From: Chiridota heheva
Lineage: Eukaryota > Echinodermata > Holothuroidea > Apodida > Chiridotidae
Length of the DNA stretch: 64,000 bases
Direction of reading: 5' to 3'
Assembly: GCA_020152595.1 (NCBI GenBank)
Contig: JAIGNY010002222.1
Location: 45,001 to 109,000 of the forward strand
Shown here: positions 35,233 through 47,830 of the stretch, piece after piece
Layout: each line of letters begins with the position of its first letter
How positions within the stretch are numbered: position 1 is the stretch's first letter
The notes under the pieces: model-generated
What the model saw: only the letters and a program-made list of their open reading frames with translations
Databases searched by the model: none
What the model was told of the DNA's origin: nothing
Program-made: the position numbers and the translations under genes

Positions 35233-37325
35233 AAGCCACATTGGAACTGATGACAACACTGGACATATTCTGAAGATTGTTACTTAAGGATGGGGTAAAT
35301 AATGTTGATACCAAAGATAAATGGTTCATTGATTAAAGTGTACTTATCCCCCATCCCCTATTCCAAAGTTTCCTGTATATGTAAATGTAATATTACTTCC
35401 TAATTCACTGGTGGATTTTAAAGGGGACATCAAGTCTAAATAATCCTTATTTCCTATGATAGAATTAAAAATAACAAATCTTCTGACCAAGTTTCATAAC
35501 TCCTGAAGCAATCTAACACAATTTTTGTAATTATTAAAAACTTTAATACTACTACTAAATAGTACCATTTTTATTTCGAAACATGCAGATTATGATGTCA
35601 TCAGCCCAGCAGCATGTTGGAATGCTTTGTATTTCTTTGTAATCTATCTCAAGTTTTCTAGCTCATGAAAAATTGTTTTCCTTTTGTAAGGGTCAAGAAT
35701 ATTTTTGTGTACACATGAAAATGTCAAAACATGCTGTTAAATCTTTGCGTCACATAAATTTTGAATAAAAACATAATATACAGTTATAAAGAAATACATT
35801 ACATTCCTTAGTCTGTCGGAGAAATAAATGTCATCATTCAGAAGATTTCAATATAGAAATGAGCAAAATAGCAGCCTCCATGTGTTGATTTTAAAGATAG
35901 ATAACTTGAGGTAGAATGAGATTTTGACTTGCTGTTGTTGGTTTAGATTTTAATCCTCTATAATATGAAATAAGGATTATATCAGATTTTATGTTTCCTC
36001 TAAGAAGGTGGAAGTGAGCTAAGTTCCCCCTCCTCATTACTTCAAAATGAAAAACATAGAGTACAATATAAGTCAATAAATAAAAAGTAAAGCATAATCA
36101 CTTTTATTTTGTAAGAATTTTTAAATGCAGACTTCCTCTAAATTGTACCTGCACTAACTGTAATTTAAGTCAGTTAAGTGCCACTTCATCCGAATGTTCT
36201 AGATATGGCACTGTCTGAATATTTGTTAGGTCAATTACTTTTAACATGATAAATGCCTTATACTATGCCTTTAAAAATATTTTGTAAAGATTTCTTTTTG
36301 CAAGAAATAACACCAGAAAGTAATGTTATGATGGTTTCTCTCTTTAAAAGCTCTCTGGGAATACCAGATCTTTTTAGATACAAATGTCAAGCGATGGGCT
36401 ATGTTGTCCATCACATAAGACACTGTACTTTGAAAATGAAATGAGTGGATTAAAATTTCTTGGAAATGAATATTAGGTGGTAAAATAAGGTGTAGATTGT
36501 TCAAATGGATTATATCGTTCATGTCATGTCAGAAGTTTTAAATGCGTAACAAATACTGATAATTATCATTCTTTAAATTCTAACTTTACTTTCAATTGTT
36601 TTTGAAGGATAATTACAGTGTTAAGCATTATTAATCTCTGCAGATAAAGGATAGTATGTACATAGACCTTTGGTTAAAAATGTTAATCTTTCAAGGGAAT
36701 AAAGTTCAAAGCTTTTATAGCCTATTTGTAACATGTAAGTTTATGACATCATCCAATGTAAACTTATCCTTTTGATTCCTCTTTCATAAAAGCTTGATAT
36801 AAGGCAACTAAGTCTCACATACAGTTCTTTAAATTATGCCTTACCAAGTTACCACCCCTTTGATATTTAGATAGGCCAGGATTACATAGGATAGAATTTC
36901 AATACAATACATGGGCTTCTGTAAACTTGCTACAAATCACAAATTTGCCTTAATTTAAAAAATTGATATTACTTAGAAATGCTATATTTGTTTTAAAGAT
37001 TATAAGACTTTATTACTCAGATTTTACTACCTTTTCTATGTTTTAATTAAATCTTCAAACTGGCTTTAATCTCATCATGAACTTGCATCATGAATTAGAT
37101 AGCAATTGGAATGTAATATCCAAAGAGCTCACAATTTGAGCCTTTCTGAGCTCTCAACAAAGACTAGCTAATTTGAGGCTTCAACAAGCTCACTACAAAC
37201 AGATGTGCTAAGTTACTGCCAGCTCGCTTCGGCTAAAAACAAGCCCTATAAAATCATGGTGAACTTGCACAAACAAATGATGAATGTCTGTCTCTTGAGG
37301 TGACCAAAATCAAGGACTCTCACGA
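35233..37325. other. RNase T2 3' UTR and downstream flank
   Basis: AT-rich, no further exon seen. Possible polyadenylation sites at 35764 and near 36080. Confidence 0.5.
35764..35769 (+). promoter_or_regulatory. Candidate RNase T2 polyadenylation signal
   Basis: First AATAAA hexamer downstream of the RNase T2 stop codon (532 bases after it). Further AATAAA sites occur near 36080, so the true 3' end is not fixed by sequence alone. Confidence 0.35.
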
Positions 37326-37329
37326 AATG

Positions 37330-37425
37330 CTTGTTGCACGTATGTCTATCTGTCAGTACTGTTGTACATGTATAGCACATACATGTATGTCTATCTGTCA
37401 GTACTGTTGTACATGTATAACATTT
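37330..37425 (+). repeat. 49-bp duplication, 2 copies
   Basis: TATGTCTATCTGTCAGTACT, followed by GTTGTACATGTATA, occurs twice in a row. Confidence 0.9.
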
Positions 37426-37489
37426 AGATCATATTTTGTAAGCTTTGAAGTCATTTTTTAATTAAAAATTTATGGGTGCTAAGTATCTG

Positions 37490-37680
37490 GCATACATTGA
37501 AAACAATAAGTTAACATAAGCAATTTTCTAGTTGTCCCATTGTGAGGTCACAAAATATTGAACAGTTTAATTTGTATCTAAGTTTGAACATGCTGTAAAA
37601 TGGTCAATTCCTAACCGATTGTGATGGGACTTTTTGCTGGGTTCTTGGTTTTTGTACATTTAAAACCATTTTGGAGTTCA
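37490..37680 (+). repeat. Dispersed repeat, copy A (partner at 42690-42880)
   Basis: Shares AACAATAAGTTAACATAAG, TGTGAGGTCACAAAAT, ATGCTGTAAAATGGTCAATT and AACCGATTGTGATGG with the second copy in the same order. No coding potential. Confidence 0.6.
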
Positions 37681-38989
37681 TGTTGTTGCTACTTGTCCAT
37701 ATATCATTTTCCATTACCGTATGGTAAGACAAAACTACATGATTGCTCATCTGCACGGATCAGCTTATAATCAGCATGGCTAATATCATAAAGCATTGGC
37801 TGCTGTGTAGAGTGACCTGACCTTAGATGACGCTTGATCTGCCATTGAGTAATAAAGCTGGTCCATGCATCAAGTGGCTTAATCTTGAAGTAGGTCTTTA
37901 GCAGTTTGACCAACTTTTATCACACCCCTACTGTTATATCCCTGGGAAGGTGTAGGTAGTTCTTCAAATTTAAGAAAGGTTTCATAAATGCCATAATGAT
38001 CTTTATCATTTTTATAATTTGCTCCTTAATATTTTATAAGGTCATTCTCTATTTTTCTAAATAACTTATAAAGGGTTCTGGACCTACTGTAGCAGTCATT
38101 TTTCTCATGTTAGTCTCATTACACTGAGAAACATTAGTTACTGATTATTTGCTTGACACAACCACATGTGTTGAAAACATTTTTCTTTCTTTAATATTCT
38201 ATATTTAATTGATTTTTCTTGTTCAAATTTTTCAGATTTTAGAGCAAATAAAAAAAATAAAAAAGTGGAAGTACTATTCAAATATGAATGTGAATTTGAC
38301 ATCTGGCAGGGATTTGTTTGTATTGGGCAAGTAATGTACTTTATGTGCAGACTTTTTTATGTTTGTGTATTAGTTTGAGATTTGAAGGTCAAGTATTGCT
38401 TTATGTTTATGAAAATCCATGGTGATGAGAACGTTTAGCACCACCGAGTCAATACTGCTCAGTCAAATTATATAACAGATATTTATATGTTGCTTCTTTT
38501 ATTTTTACCAGTTTAACTAGTTGAGATTTTCAAAATCAGAGAGATATATTAATATCCAACTATATTGTATAGTATATTATAATATACAAGTTATTTTATG
38601 TTTTGTTTTAATCTCATATGTACTTAATCATGCATTGCTTCCACATTATTCATACATAAATGCATTTTTAGCTGTGAGTACCTCATGTGTGATTGAACAA
38701 AACAGGAAGCCTCTCTGTGTAATTTACAGGGAATTCCCAGTTGGTATTGTATTGTGTTGTATTTCACTTTCAGGAATATACTAGAGAAAGCACACGTAAA
38801 TCAGGATGACTTGTTTTCAGTGTGTATCCAAGGAATTTGCCAGGATGGAAAGTGGATGAACACCAGGGTAACACCCTGCTCTTTTCGAGAAGTGTTCAGA
38901 GAACCAGGCAGGAGGTGAAACTCCTACCATCGGGACCGACGGCTTTACATCCCCTCTGAAGGTTGGCGAGCGCCACCCAACCATTGGCC

Positions 38990-39170
38990 ACTTTTCACAA
39001 AGGTGGGGTGGGAGAAAAGGTGTGATGCAGAAGACAAACCTTTGCGCTTGATGTCAGCGTATATCGTTCTGCATATCTGTGCAAAAATTGTTGGTTAAAT
39101 TGCCATTGGACTTGAACCTGGGACCTCCAGCATATCAGTCGTACCCTCTTAATGACCACTGGTTGAAAAA
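38990..39170 (-). mobile_element. tRNA-derived SINE
   Basis: On the minus strand a B box GGTTCAAGTCC (39108-39118) follows an A-box-like TGGTCATTAAGAGGG (39144-39158) at tRNA spacing. The body runs into a non-coding segment toward 38990. It does not fold as a true tRNA. Confidence 0.6.
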
Positions 39171-39802
39171 TTTATGTTAATGGAGACCTTGAAGAGTTGA
39201 AGCTCTTCCATATGATTCCTTGTCAAAGATCCTTTTGTTCCAAAGAGAGACAAAATGTACATTACTCCTCATATCAGCCATTTTTGTATTCTATAGAGAT
39301 GGAGAAAGTGTACGATTTGAAGACAAGTTTTTGTCATGCTAAATGAGTTTGAACCAAAAACTTCAAGTGGTGATGTAAAAACTCAAAGAAACCAACCTGC
39401 ATCTTTAAAGCTGGCTGTGTGTCTCCCCTCCCCCCCCCCCTCCCCTTTTCAGGCAAAAATTTTTTTAAATAGTTTTTTGAAAAAAAAAGGAGAATTACGA
39501 CCCTCATTTTTATTTCTTTTATTGGTTGCTTCTGCTAAGATTCCATGTCATATAGAAATGACTTCACAGCCTCGCATATCTCTATAAGTCTGTATAATTC
39601 ATTGTCATACTTACAACTATTGGATATATCATCAGAGTTAATCTGAATGAATATTTGATAAGATCAGAGCTTCCATACAAGTGGCCTGCTTTTAATATTA
39701 ATAAGATATTGTGAAACTTTTTTTAATTGTACAATAAGTAAACATTTAATCAAACTTGATTGTTTTAGAGAGTGTTGTATATTCTTTAATGATATGAAAA
39801 AG

Positions 39803-40082
39803 GTCAGAGGAAGATTTTTTGTTAGTGTCAGATGAAGATTTTTTGTTAGTGTCAGATGAAGATTTTTTTGTAAGTGTCAGATGAAGATTTTTTGTAAGTG
39901 TCAGATGAAGAATTTTGTGTAAATGTCAGATGAAGATTTTTTTGTAAGTGTCAGATAAAGACTTTGTAAGTGTCAGATGAAGATTTTTTTGTAAGTGTCA
40001 GATAAAGATTTTTTGTAAGTGTCAGATGAAGATTTTTTGTAAGCGTCAGATGGAAGATTTTGTTAGTTTCATTGTAAGTGTC
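39803..40082 (+). repeat. 25-bp tandem repeat, about 11-12 copies
   Basis: Units of GTAAGTGTCAGATGAAGA followed by a T run. Early copies have GTTAGTGTC, most later ones GTAAGTGTC. The array is a ladder of 5'-splice-site-like GTAAGT motifs with T tracts. Confidence 0.95.
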
Positions 40083-40499
40083 TTTGAAAGATTTTTATAA
40101 AAAATTCAAAATTTATGAAATAATTTATAGGAATTAATCTTGTTACTAAGGAAAGAAAAATTGATTTCCTTTTTACTAAAAAAACATGACTCTCTATGAA
40201 ACGGTATGTGAAATGTTTTAGAAATGCCTGGGTAGGGTCATTGAATTTGGTGGGGGTAACAAGGAAACCCATACAAGAAGGTGCCTCCAAAGAGAATCCC
40301 ATATTTGACAAATCTTTAAGATATGTTTGGTGAAGTATCGGGTAGTTTTAGAGAGATTTGTCTATGCAAAAAGTTAATACATTTTAGGAGATACCGGAAT
40401 GTGTCACAAGAAATAAAACATTTCTGGCTTCACGTCATTCCCGAAATTCATGATTTCACATATTTGTAAAAACAACTTAGTCATATCCTACCAAGCCAT

Positions 40500-40741
40500 T
40501 AGGCCCATATTGCTGGTCCTTATACCAGTGATCGGTGCTTATGAGGGCACATTGCAGGTTAACTTCCCAGCATACTGGTACTCATTTTACAGTAGAGTGG
40601 ACTGAAGCAAGTAAATTTTCTTGCTTCAAGGACACAATGCAGCACTCGAGACAGGAATCAAACCTGGCACCTTTTACAAACATGCAAGACTCCTTAACCA
40701 CTAAGCTACTGCACATCTTTTTTTTTTTTTTTTTTTTTTTT
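40500..40741 (-). mobile_element. tRNA-derived SINE with adjacent poly-A (poly-T on + strand)
   Basis: On the minus strand the head reads GTGCAGTAGCTTAGTGGTTA (A box) and then CCAGGTTTGATTCCTGTC (B box), between about 40716 and 40660. The body continues to about 40500. A run of more than 20 T lies at 40718-40740 on the + strand. It is a SINE head and not a tRNA gene: no acceptor stem closes. Confidence 0.75.
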
Positions 40742-40884
40742 GCAAGAACAAACTGGTTATTTAACCAAGGAATTAGTAGTTTCATGATAAACCTTTTACT
40801 AATTACAAGAATAGCAATTGATATACAAGATATGAAAGGGTTCTTATCAACAGGGCTACAAATCTTAATAAGCATTGTGCAACC

Positions 40885-41650
40885 AATCAGCTCTTTATTT
40901 TGTAGCTGCCCATGCAGATTGTATCAAAATGTTCTGCCAATTCAAGAAGTTCAGCATCAGCTAGCACTCTTTTTTTTTTAGCTGCCCATAAGGATCGCAT
41001 CAAATGTTCTGCTGATTTAAGAAGTTCAGCATCAGCTTCCACTCTTTATTTTGTAGCTGCCTATAAGGATCGCATGAAAATGTTCAGCTGATTCAAGAAG
41101 TTCAGCAACAGCTAGCACTCTTTATTTTGTAGCTGCCCATGAGGATCGCATGAAAATGTTCTGCCAATTCAAGAAGTTCAGCATCAGCTAGCACTCTTTA
41201 TTTTGTAGCTGCCCATTAAGGATCGCATCAAATTGTTCTGCCAATTCAGGAAGTTCAGCATCAGCTAGCACTCTTTATTTTGTAGCTGCCCATGAGGATC
41301 GCATGGAAATGTTCTGCTGATTCAAGAAGTTCAGCAACAGCTAGCACTTTTTATTTTGTAGCTGCCCATTAAGGATCGCATCAAATTGTTCTGCCAATTC
41401 AGGAAGTTCAGCATCAGCTAGCACTCTTTATTTTGTAGCTGCCCATGAGGATCGCATGGAAATGTTCTGCTGATTCAAGAAGTTCAGCGACAGCTAGCAC
41501 TCTTTATTTTTTAGCTGCCCATTAAGGATCGCATCAAATTGTTCTGCCAATTCAGGAAGTTCAGCATCAGCTAGCACTCTTTATTTTGTAGCTGCCCATG
41601 CACATCGTATCAAAATGTTCTGCTAATTCAAGCTCAATCAGCTATGCCAG
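40885..41650 (+). repeat. 76-bp tandem repeat, about 10 copies
   Basis: Each unit carries TTTATTTTGTAGCTGCCCAT, GAGGATCGCATGAAAATGTT, CTGCCAATTCAAGAAGTTCA and GCATCAGCTAGCACTC. Two variants alternate from about 41200 (CATTAAGGATCGCATCAAAT and CATGAGGATCGCATGGAAAT), so the array has a two-unit higher-order pattern. Confidence 0.95.
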
Positions 41651-41654
41651 ACCG

Positions 41655-42685
41655 GACATAGGTAGCTCTTCCCTACTACGTCCGATCTAACATAGGGTCT
41701 GTGAAGTTGGTTTCTAGTTCCTTATTCATAATTTACTGGTCTGGTAATTTAAGTAGGAACTAGGAACATGGAACTTGAAGCCAGTAACTGTAAATTAGGA
41801 CTAGCAACCCACTTCACACAGCGTAACGTAGCTGATGCACTCTTTAGTGATTTTTCTTACAGATATATGGTTAGGTATAGGCAACATTAGCTACATACAG
41901 TAGCACAAAACAAAACAAAACTCTTTTAAAATTGGTTAGAAATGGTCTATTCCACAGGTTGAACTTTTAGGTCTTGATATGGGATTTTTGTTATGAACAA
42001 TTAAACGTGACGTAGTACTTGAATATCAACAGGGGTGGACTGGCCTGCCGATCGACTGATCCTGGATTAGTGGGCAGGGGCCGAGGGTGGCTGTAGGCCA
42101 TTAGAATGGGCGCAGCATATATTGTGGGCTGGTTTTTATATAAAATGGTGTTTGATGGTTAGTGCAATAATTACAAGATATTCTGTTTAAGAATGGGGAG
42201 TTTAATTAAGAAAAATATGTAGTGATATGTTACTTGTATGTAATTTTATATGATAATTCGGCATGACACTCCATATTGTTTCAATGGTATAATTTTCTAT
42301 GACTTAAGAATGATCTTTTGATATGAGAGCTGTTTTTAGACACTACTCATTTTGATGTAAGAAGAAATCCATAGGCAGGATTTGGGAGGTGCAAGAGAGA
42401 AGGAGGTGGAGGGGGTTCCCATCACTTTTTCCCATATTTATATCTTTTGTTGGTGATTGTTGGTATTTCAGTGTGATTTGATGAATTTTGCCTCCCAATG
42501 AATTTTGCCTTTTTTTGCAAAATGTTCAGTTTTGGGAAAAGTTGTAGTGTATGAAAGAGAGGACAGCTCACAATTTTGTATATATTTTTTTACATTTCTG
42601 GCCTTAATATCAGTCACTAAAAATCATCAGACTGTTTCTCCTTCTGTATTTCTACTGGGGGTTTGACATAGGTTCAACACCTCTT
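41655..42685. other. Gene-free stretch
   Basis: No gene, array or intact mobile element recognised. Confidence 0.45.
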
Positions 42686-42689
42686 GGCT

Positions 42690-42880
42690 CCCATTCAAGT
42701 AACTATTAAAAACATTAAGTTAAAATAAGGAAATGCACGGGTCTTTTCTTTGTGATGTCACAAAATTTCAATTATAATTTGCATAATTTAATATAATAAG
42801 GCTGTATAGTTCAAATTGCTGTAAAGTGGTCAATTTTTAACTGGTTTTGTTGACTATTTTCATGGTTTATAACCTTCTCT
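42690..42880 (+). repeat. Dispersed repeat, copy B (partner at 37490-37680)
   Basis: AACATTAAGTTAAAATAAGG, TGTGATGTCACAAAAT, TTGCTGTAAAGTGGTCAATT and AACTGGTTTTGTTGAC line up with copy A. Confidence 0.6.
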
Positions 42881-43084
42881 GTCCAATTAAGCCTAAATTG
42901 TTGCTGCCTATTCATCTTTAGCACTTTAATACACCTTGTCCATTGTTTCAGTTTTAAATTGCTTTTGTAGAGGAACTAGATTATTAATTCTAAAAGCTCC
43001 TTTAATCAGGCATAGCTTAAAGAGGAATTGTTGTTCATTGACATTTTATAGTTGAATTATGTTGATGCTTTGTTCCGTAATTTT

Positions 43085-43390
43085 CTTGATTTTTGTGAAA
43101 TCAAAGAGCTTGAAGCTCTTTGGTGAAATCTTCAATTTGCGGGAAATTTTCTTCAATTTCCTGATAATTATTCACTTTCTAGTAAAGCAAGCTGTCAATT
43201 CGAAAAATTCTCAGAGAAGTGTTGCAAAAATTGAACAAACTTTCCAACAATTTTATGCATTTTCCTTCAATTTTATGCATTTTCCTTCAATTTAATGTTA
43301 ATAAAAATAAAGCATGCATGCAACCGGGAAATATAACCCCTTTTTGGTGGGCCCTAACTCCTACGCCTCAGTCCTCCCTAATCTGAAAAC
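43085..43390 (-). mobile_element. GAAATTTCCC-family fragment, copy 4
   Basis: Reverse-orientation subrepeats (GGGAAATTTTCTTCAATTTCC type) at about 43138-43290, followed by the shared tail and a terminus-like TCCTACGCCTCAG near 43370. Short and diverged. Confidence 0.5.
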
Positions 43391-43399
43391 GGCATTCAG

Positions 43400-44840
43400 T
43401 GTTTTTTTTTTTTTTTTAAGGTTAAGGATTAAGGAGGGGGAGCTTAAGCCTCTGCAAAAATTAAAAGCTAGATATGACTTTTAAAGAAAGAGAACAAAGC
43501 TATGTAGGTTTTAATTATATATTATAAAATAGAATAGATACAATAGATAAAGACGATCTGCAACTTGGTTCTCCTGAAATAATTTCTACCCACGCCGAAT
43601 TTGACAGGTTGCAAGATTACAGTGTGTACGTGATGGACGCTAACAATATCTTAACCTGTTAACTTAGCTCTTTAAGTTTTAGAACCGCATCTGGTGTAAT
43701 CAACATTTTGCCCATATTTAACATTACACCACTACGTGGCTGCTATACAAATACTGCAAGTATAGACTAGCATGTAGTGCCTACCGAGTGAGGTGTTTAT
43801 CTCACTACATCCGGTGAGACTAGTCCTCGTTCATTTTTTAAATTTCAAACAATGTCATTCTCCTTCACTCTCTTTGTGGCTCTTCAAAAAATAATTTTGG
43901 TGTAATTGATATTTTCCATTATGTTTCTAAAACAGTAAAAATGTCTAAATAATACCATTCTTCATATCACTTTTTAGACTTGGCTATTAAAATATTGGAT
44001 TTGTATCGAAAGTTTTGGTCTACATTCCTCCACGTTGCCAATTTTCATGACCTTTGCAAATAAAAACAAGGTCATAAAGTTCTATAATTAGCGTTGCTGA
44101 AATTGTTTGTAGGAAAGTAACCATTGAAATACAACCTTCAATAAATAACACTTAATTTGAAGCCAATATTCTCTTCATTTAATAAAATTCAAAATGTAGT
44201 TCTCAATTAAAAGATGGCAGAATTTGATAATGGAGTTTACAATACTAGACCTGTCATGTCCTGGGGGCCACGACAGAAAAGATGAGTTAGTTGTTTTGTT
44301 TAAGATTAGAGTGTGAGTTTTTTACTTTGGTCACAATTGTCTGGGGAGAATCTTCCTAATATTATGGCATTGAAGCATTTAATTTGTATGACTTGTATAT
44401 AGCTAATTTTTGTTTCCAAATCAGGTTCAATCACAGATTAGTATTTGTTGTTTTCTGTCCTTGTATCATAAATGCTTAAAGCAAGTTTGAAAATAAATAG
44501 AACATTACTGAGATGCAGTGTTAATTGTTTTTATTCCGTTTCACTGGAAGGATAACACCATGCCCAAACTGAAACCTTTGTAATAAAAGGACAACTTTTG
44601 AGGATTTGCCTGGGAACGGAAATGATTTTGTGGGAAACTCTATATGCCTGAAATAGTAAGTTTTCTAATAAAAAATTAAAAAACAAGCCAGCATCTGCAA
44701 GCAATTCATCCTCTCTCTGCCCGTTAGCATCATGCAGTGGCAGTTTTGGAGCCAGAGGCCCCTCACTGCAGGCGTCGAATCTGCTTGGACCAGGGGGAAG
44801 CGGTGTGTATAGCTTTTTTGATTTTATGCCCCTTTCACCT
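43400..44840. other. Gene-free stretch
   Basis: AT-rich. Contains only the inverted relative (43770-43810) of the 3738/4225 repeat and a transposon-end-like GCAGTGGCAGTTTTGGAGCC near 44735. Confidence 0.45.
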
Positions 44841-44844
44841 CCAT

Positions 44845-45020
44845 AAATTGTTGGTCCAAACGTGAAGGTTTTTGGTCAAGAATTGAAAATTTGTGTTCCA
44901 AAATGGAAGATTTTTGGCCCCAGATTGAAGATTTTGGTCCAAAATTGAAAAAAGAGAAATTGCCCTAAATCGATGATTTTGATCCAAAATGATAGATTTT
45001 TGATCCAAAATGAGTCACAT
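44845..45020 (+). repeat. Degenerate tandem repeat of about 25-30 bp
   Basis: About six imperfect units of TTGGTCCAAAATTGAAGATTT. Confidence 0.75.
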
Positions 45021-45059
45021 TTCAAGTTCCTCCTCCTTTTACTAAAAAGCGTAAATTAA

Positions 45060-45097
45060 GGGGGTGAGTAGAGGGAGGGTGGGGGAGGGGGAGGGGG
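45060..45097 (+). other. G-quadruplex-type motif
   Basis: Repeated G runs (GGGAGGGTGGGGGAGGGGG core), at least six in 38 bases. Confidence 0.8.
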
Positions 45098-45759
45098 AAA
45101 GTGTAGTGTTACAACCCCTAGAATAAATTCGTCGAGCAATTCGAATTTTAACTATTTCATCCAGCAAAAAATGAGTTTGATAATATGGTTTTAGGTTTGG
45201 ATAGGCTTCTTTGCAAAAAGACAAAATACTTTTGCAAATGTTTTAGATAATGTCATAGTTTTTGTGTTATCTTCATGGCTGTACGATCCCCCTACCCCCA
45301 GTTGGCCGGACAATGATCTTAGTCGGGTAGAGATGTTGAATGAATTCTTTAAATCAGAGATGCATCTAAATCCTACCCGAATTGTCTATATATCAGAATC
45401 ATCTCCACTCGATTCAGCATGATACTGGTTGGGTATATGAAAGATGCCTACCCACACACGTTTTAAATCCAGAGCAGATGATTTTGGGCATAGGCGGCGG
45501 AACCGGGGTCACAGGAGGCAAGTGTCCCCAACCCACTTTTCTCAAGAGTTTAAAAAGCACCCTTTTTCTTTGAGAAGGAAAGAAACATTTTCAGAGAAGG
45601 CAAGTGTCTTTTTAGAGAAGGAACATGCAAACATTACAAATCTTTTTCTTCCAAATTTTTTTTATCTGATCTTTCATTAAAGAAAGTAACACAAATAGCG
45701 GCCTTAAAAAGACTAAAAATGTGAAATTTCTTGCACTTTGCATGCATACTCTATTCTGA

Positions 45760-47170
45760 ATTTCCCTTAAAGACAAAGTTGGGGGCCCAAGCGCCCAATG
45801 TATTGGACTTTCAAATTTAAAAAGCCTTTGCCTCTGCCTACCTTTGTTTTCCCAGCTTATAATTTCTCAAAACTCTTTCAAATAGGGCCTTTCTAGAGTG
45901 TGGGAGCCACCCCAAAATTCTTTAGTGGGGCATCTTCAACTTTGAAATGGGCCATGCGGGGCAAACTTACTATTTAGACCCGGGTCATTAACATAACATG
46001 AACTGATGTGCCTTCCCTCATCTTCTTTGTAACGTTTAATAGGTACCTCTTTTCAGAGATTAAAAAAAGTGTAATTTAGAGTATATTTATCTTCCAATAT
46101 TACAATTGCTCTTTTCATTGACAGATTGAAGAAAGTAACACAAACATCAAGCAAAATACCCCAAATTTCACTCTGGGAGCGCCTTTAATTTGAGGTTCTG
46201 GAAATAAAACATATAATGGGGACCCTTGCCACTGACTCGCTGAAAACTGGATGTGAATTTGGGTCATCTGGTCTGATTAATACTGATATACTGACTTACA
46301 TTTATTCTCAGCAAGAAAATGATTGTATCCGGAATAATTCTAAGGACCCCTTTCTCCCCCGCCTTCCCCACAGTAATTTCTAAAGTAATGGTTTTCAAAT
46401 AAGATATACCTTATTTGTATTAATTATTCACACAAAAAATACGTCGGTCTTGATTTTCAACCATTTTGGGGCATCGAAGACAAGAAATCTCCAGATCTGG
46501 GTCCTTAAATGGACTTCTCCTCCTAAACTGTTCTACTTTTGCTTTACCCAGGACCCGACGATTTTTCTTTGTTTTTTGTTGTTGTTGGAATTTTGTGTTG
46601 ATTTAAGCTATTTTGGGGGCATAAAGAAGATAAAATCTTCAGACCAAGGCTTCGCCCATGAACCCTTGCACAGTTTTCTTCGAATTTTAGGAAAAATGTA
46701 TCCTCTGTTTGCTTAACATGAGAATTTAAAATTGTCTTTATATCCTTAATTAAATTTTCTTTACTTTTGTCAGTTTGGTGTTGATTTTGGGCATCAAAGG
46801 CAACAAATCCTCAGAGCTTCCGACGACGCCCTCTGAGCCCTTCCAAGGGGCCCTCTGAGCCCTTCCAAGGGGCCCTTAAGTGGGACGTAATCTCCTGAAC
46901 TTCATAATCTTGCTTCGCCCCATCACAATTTTTAGATTTACATCATGCAACTTAATGTTGAATTTATAAACCGTTTTAGGTCATCAAGAACAATACATCT
47001 TCTGACCAAGGCTTTGACTATGAACCCCTGAGAATTTGAAATTGTCCTCTTTTTATCAATTAATTATTCGAACTTTGTGTTGGTTTTAAGCCATTTTGGG
47101 GCAACAAAAACAAACAAAATTCCGGGGTTTTGAGCCCTGGATCCCTACCAAGGTTTCACCTCTAGACGCC
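45760..47170 (+). repeat. Degenerate tandem repeat of about 120-180 bp
   Basis: At least five diverged units carry TTTTGGGGCATCAAAGACAA, AAATCTTCAGACCAAGGC and TTCGCCCATGAACCC (near 46465, 46608, 46786, 46971 and 47089). A local CCCTCTGAGCCCTTCCAAGG duplication lies at 46829-46875. Confidence 0.6.
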
Positions 47171-47454
47171 GCCAGGGGCTCTTAAGCAGGTACGTGTTGT
47201 TTTGCAGTGCATGCCGCGTGTGGTACTTGAAGACTGTGCCCCAAGCAGCCAAGCCTAAATGTCTGGCGATGACACTGCATGAGGAGGGTGGTCTGTTCCC
47301 AATCGTTCTACATTGTGTGATTGTATGACACATGAATCGTATAAATAATCGTATAAATAAGTCAGGCAAGTACACATGTTCGTTGGGCAAATTTGTCTCC
47401 CCCTCCCCTCCCCCTTTCCCTTCACGTCCTGAGCTCGCACGCGGCTCTTCTCAC

Positions 47455-47830
47455 TTGGGAGATAAACTGGGGAATTACTAACATGAAATTAAAACATTGG
47501 TAAAATTGACAAATAAGTTGAATACAAAGTACTGGAAATTTTTGTGAAATGTGGCAACATTTCTTGAAAATTGAAGAAAACCTCCCGCAAATGAAGGAAA
47601 CTTCCTGACAATAGAAGAAGAAGAAGAAGAAGAAGAAGTTCCGACATTTTAAGAAAATATCCAGAAAATGAAAGAAATTTCTCAAAAATTGTAGAATATT
47701 TCTCGGAAATTGCAGGAGATTTTTCGATTAGCATCAACGTTTGATGGAAAGTTAAATTACCAGTGCAATTTTTCCTCTTGTCCCCGGGAAAAATTCGTGG
47801 TTCTTCTGTTCTTAGCCCGCCTCTCCTTGA
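47455..47830 (+). mobile_element. GAAATTTCCC-family element, copy 5
   Basis: Starts with the family leader (GGGGAATTACTAACATGAAATT) and runs through subrepeats to about 47730, with an internal (GAA)n run at 47615-47637. It then carries the shared tail ACGTTTGATGGAAAG...CCAGTG seen also in copy 2 near 13920. Confidence 0.6.

Noticed and set aside
40655-40716. tRNA gene on the minus strand
   Set aside because: A and B boxes are present but acceptor and T stems do not close; it is the head of a SINE.
40535-40981. 148-codon + strand frame
   Set aside because: It crosses a SINE, a poly-T run and the start of the 76-bp satellite; no domain and no splice context.
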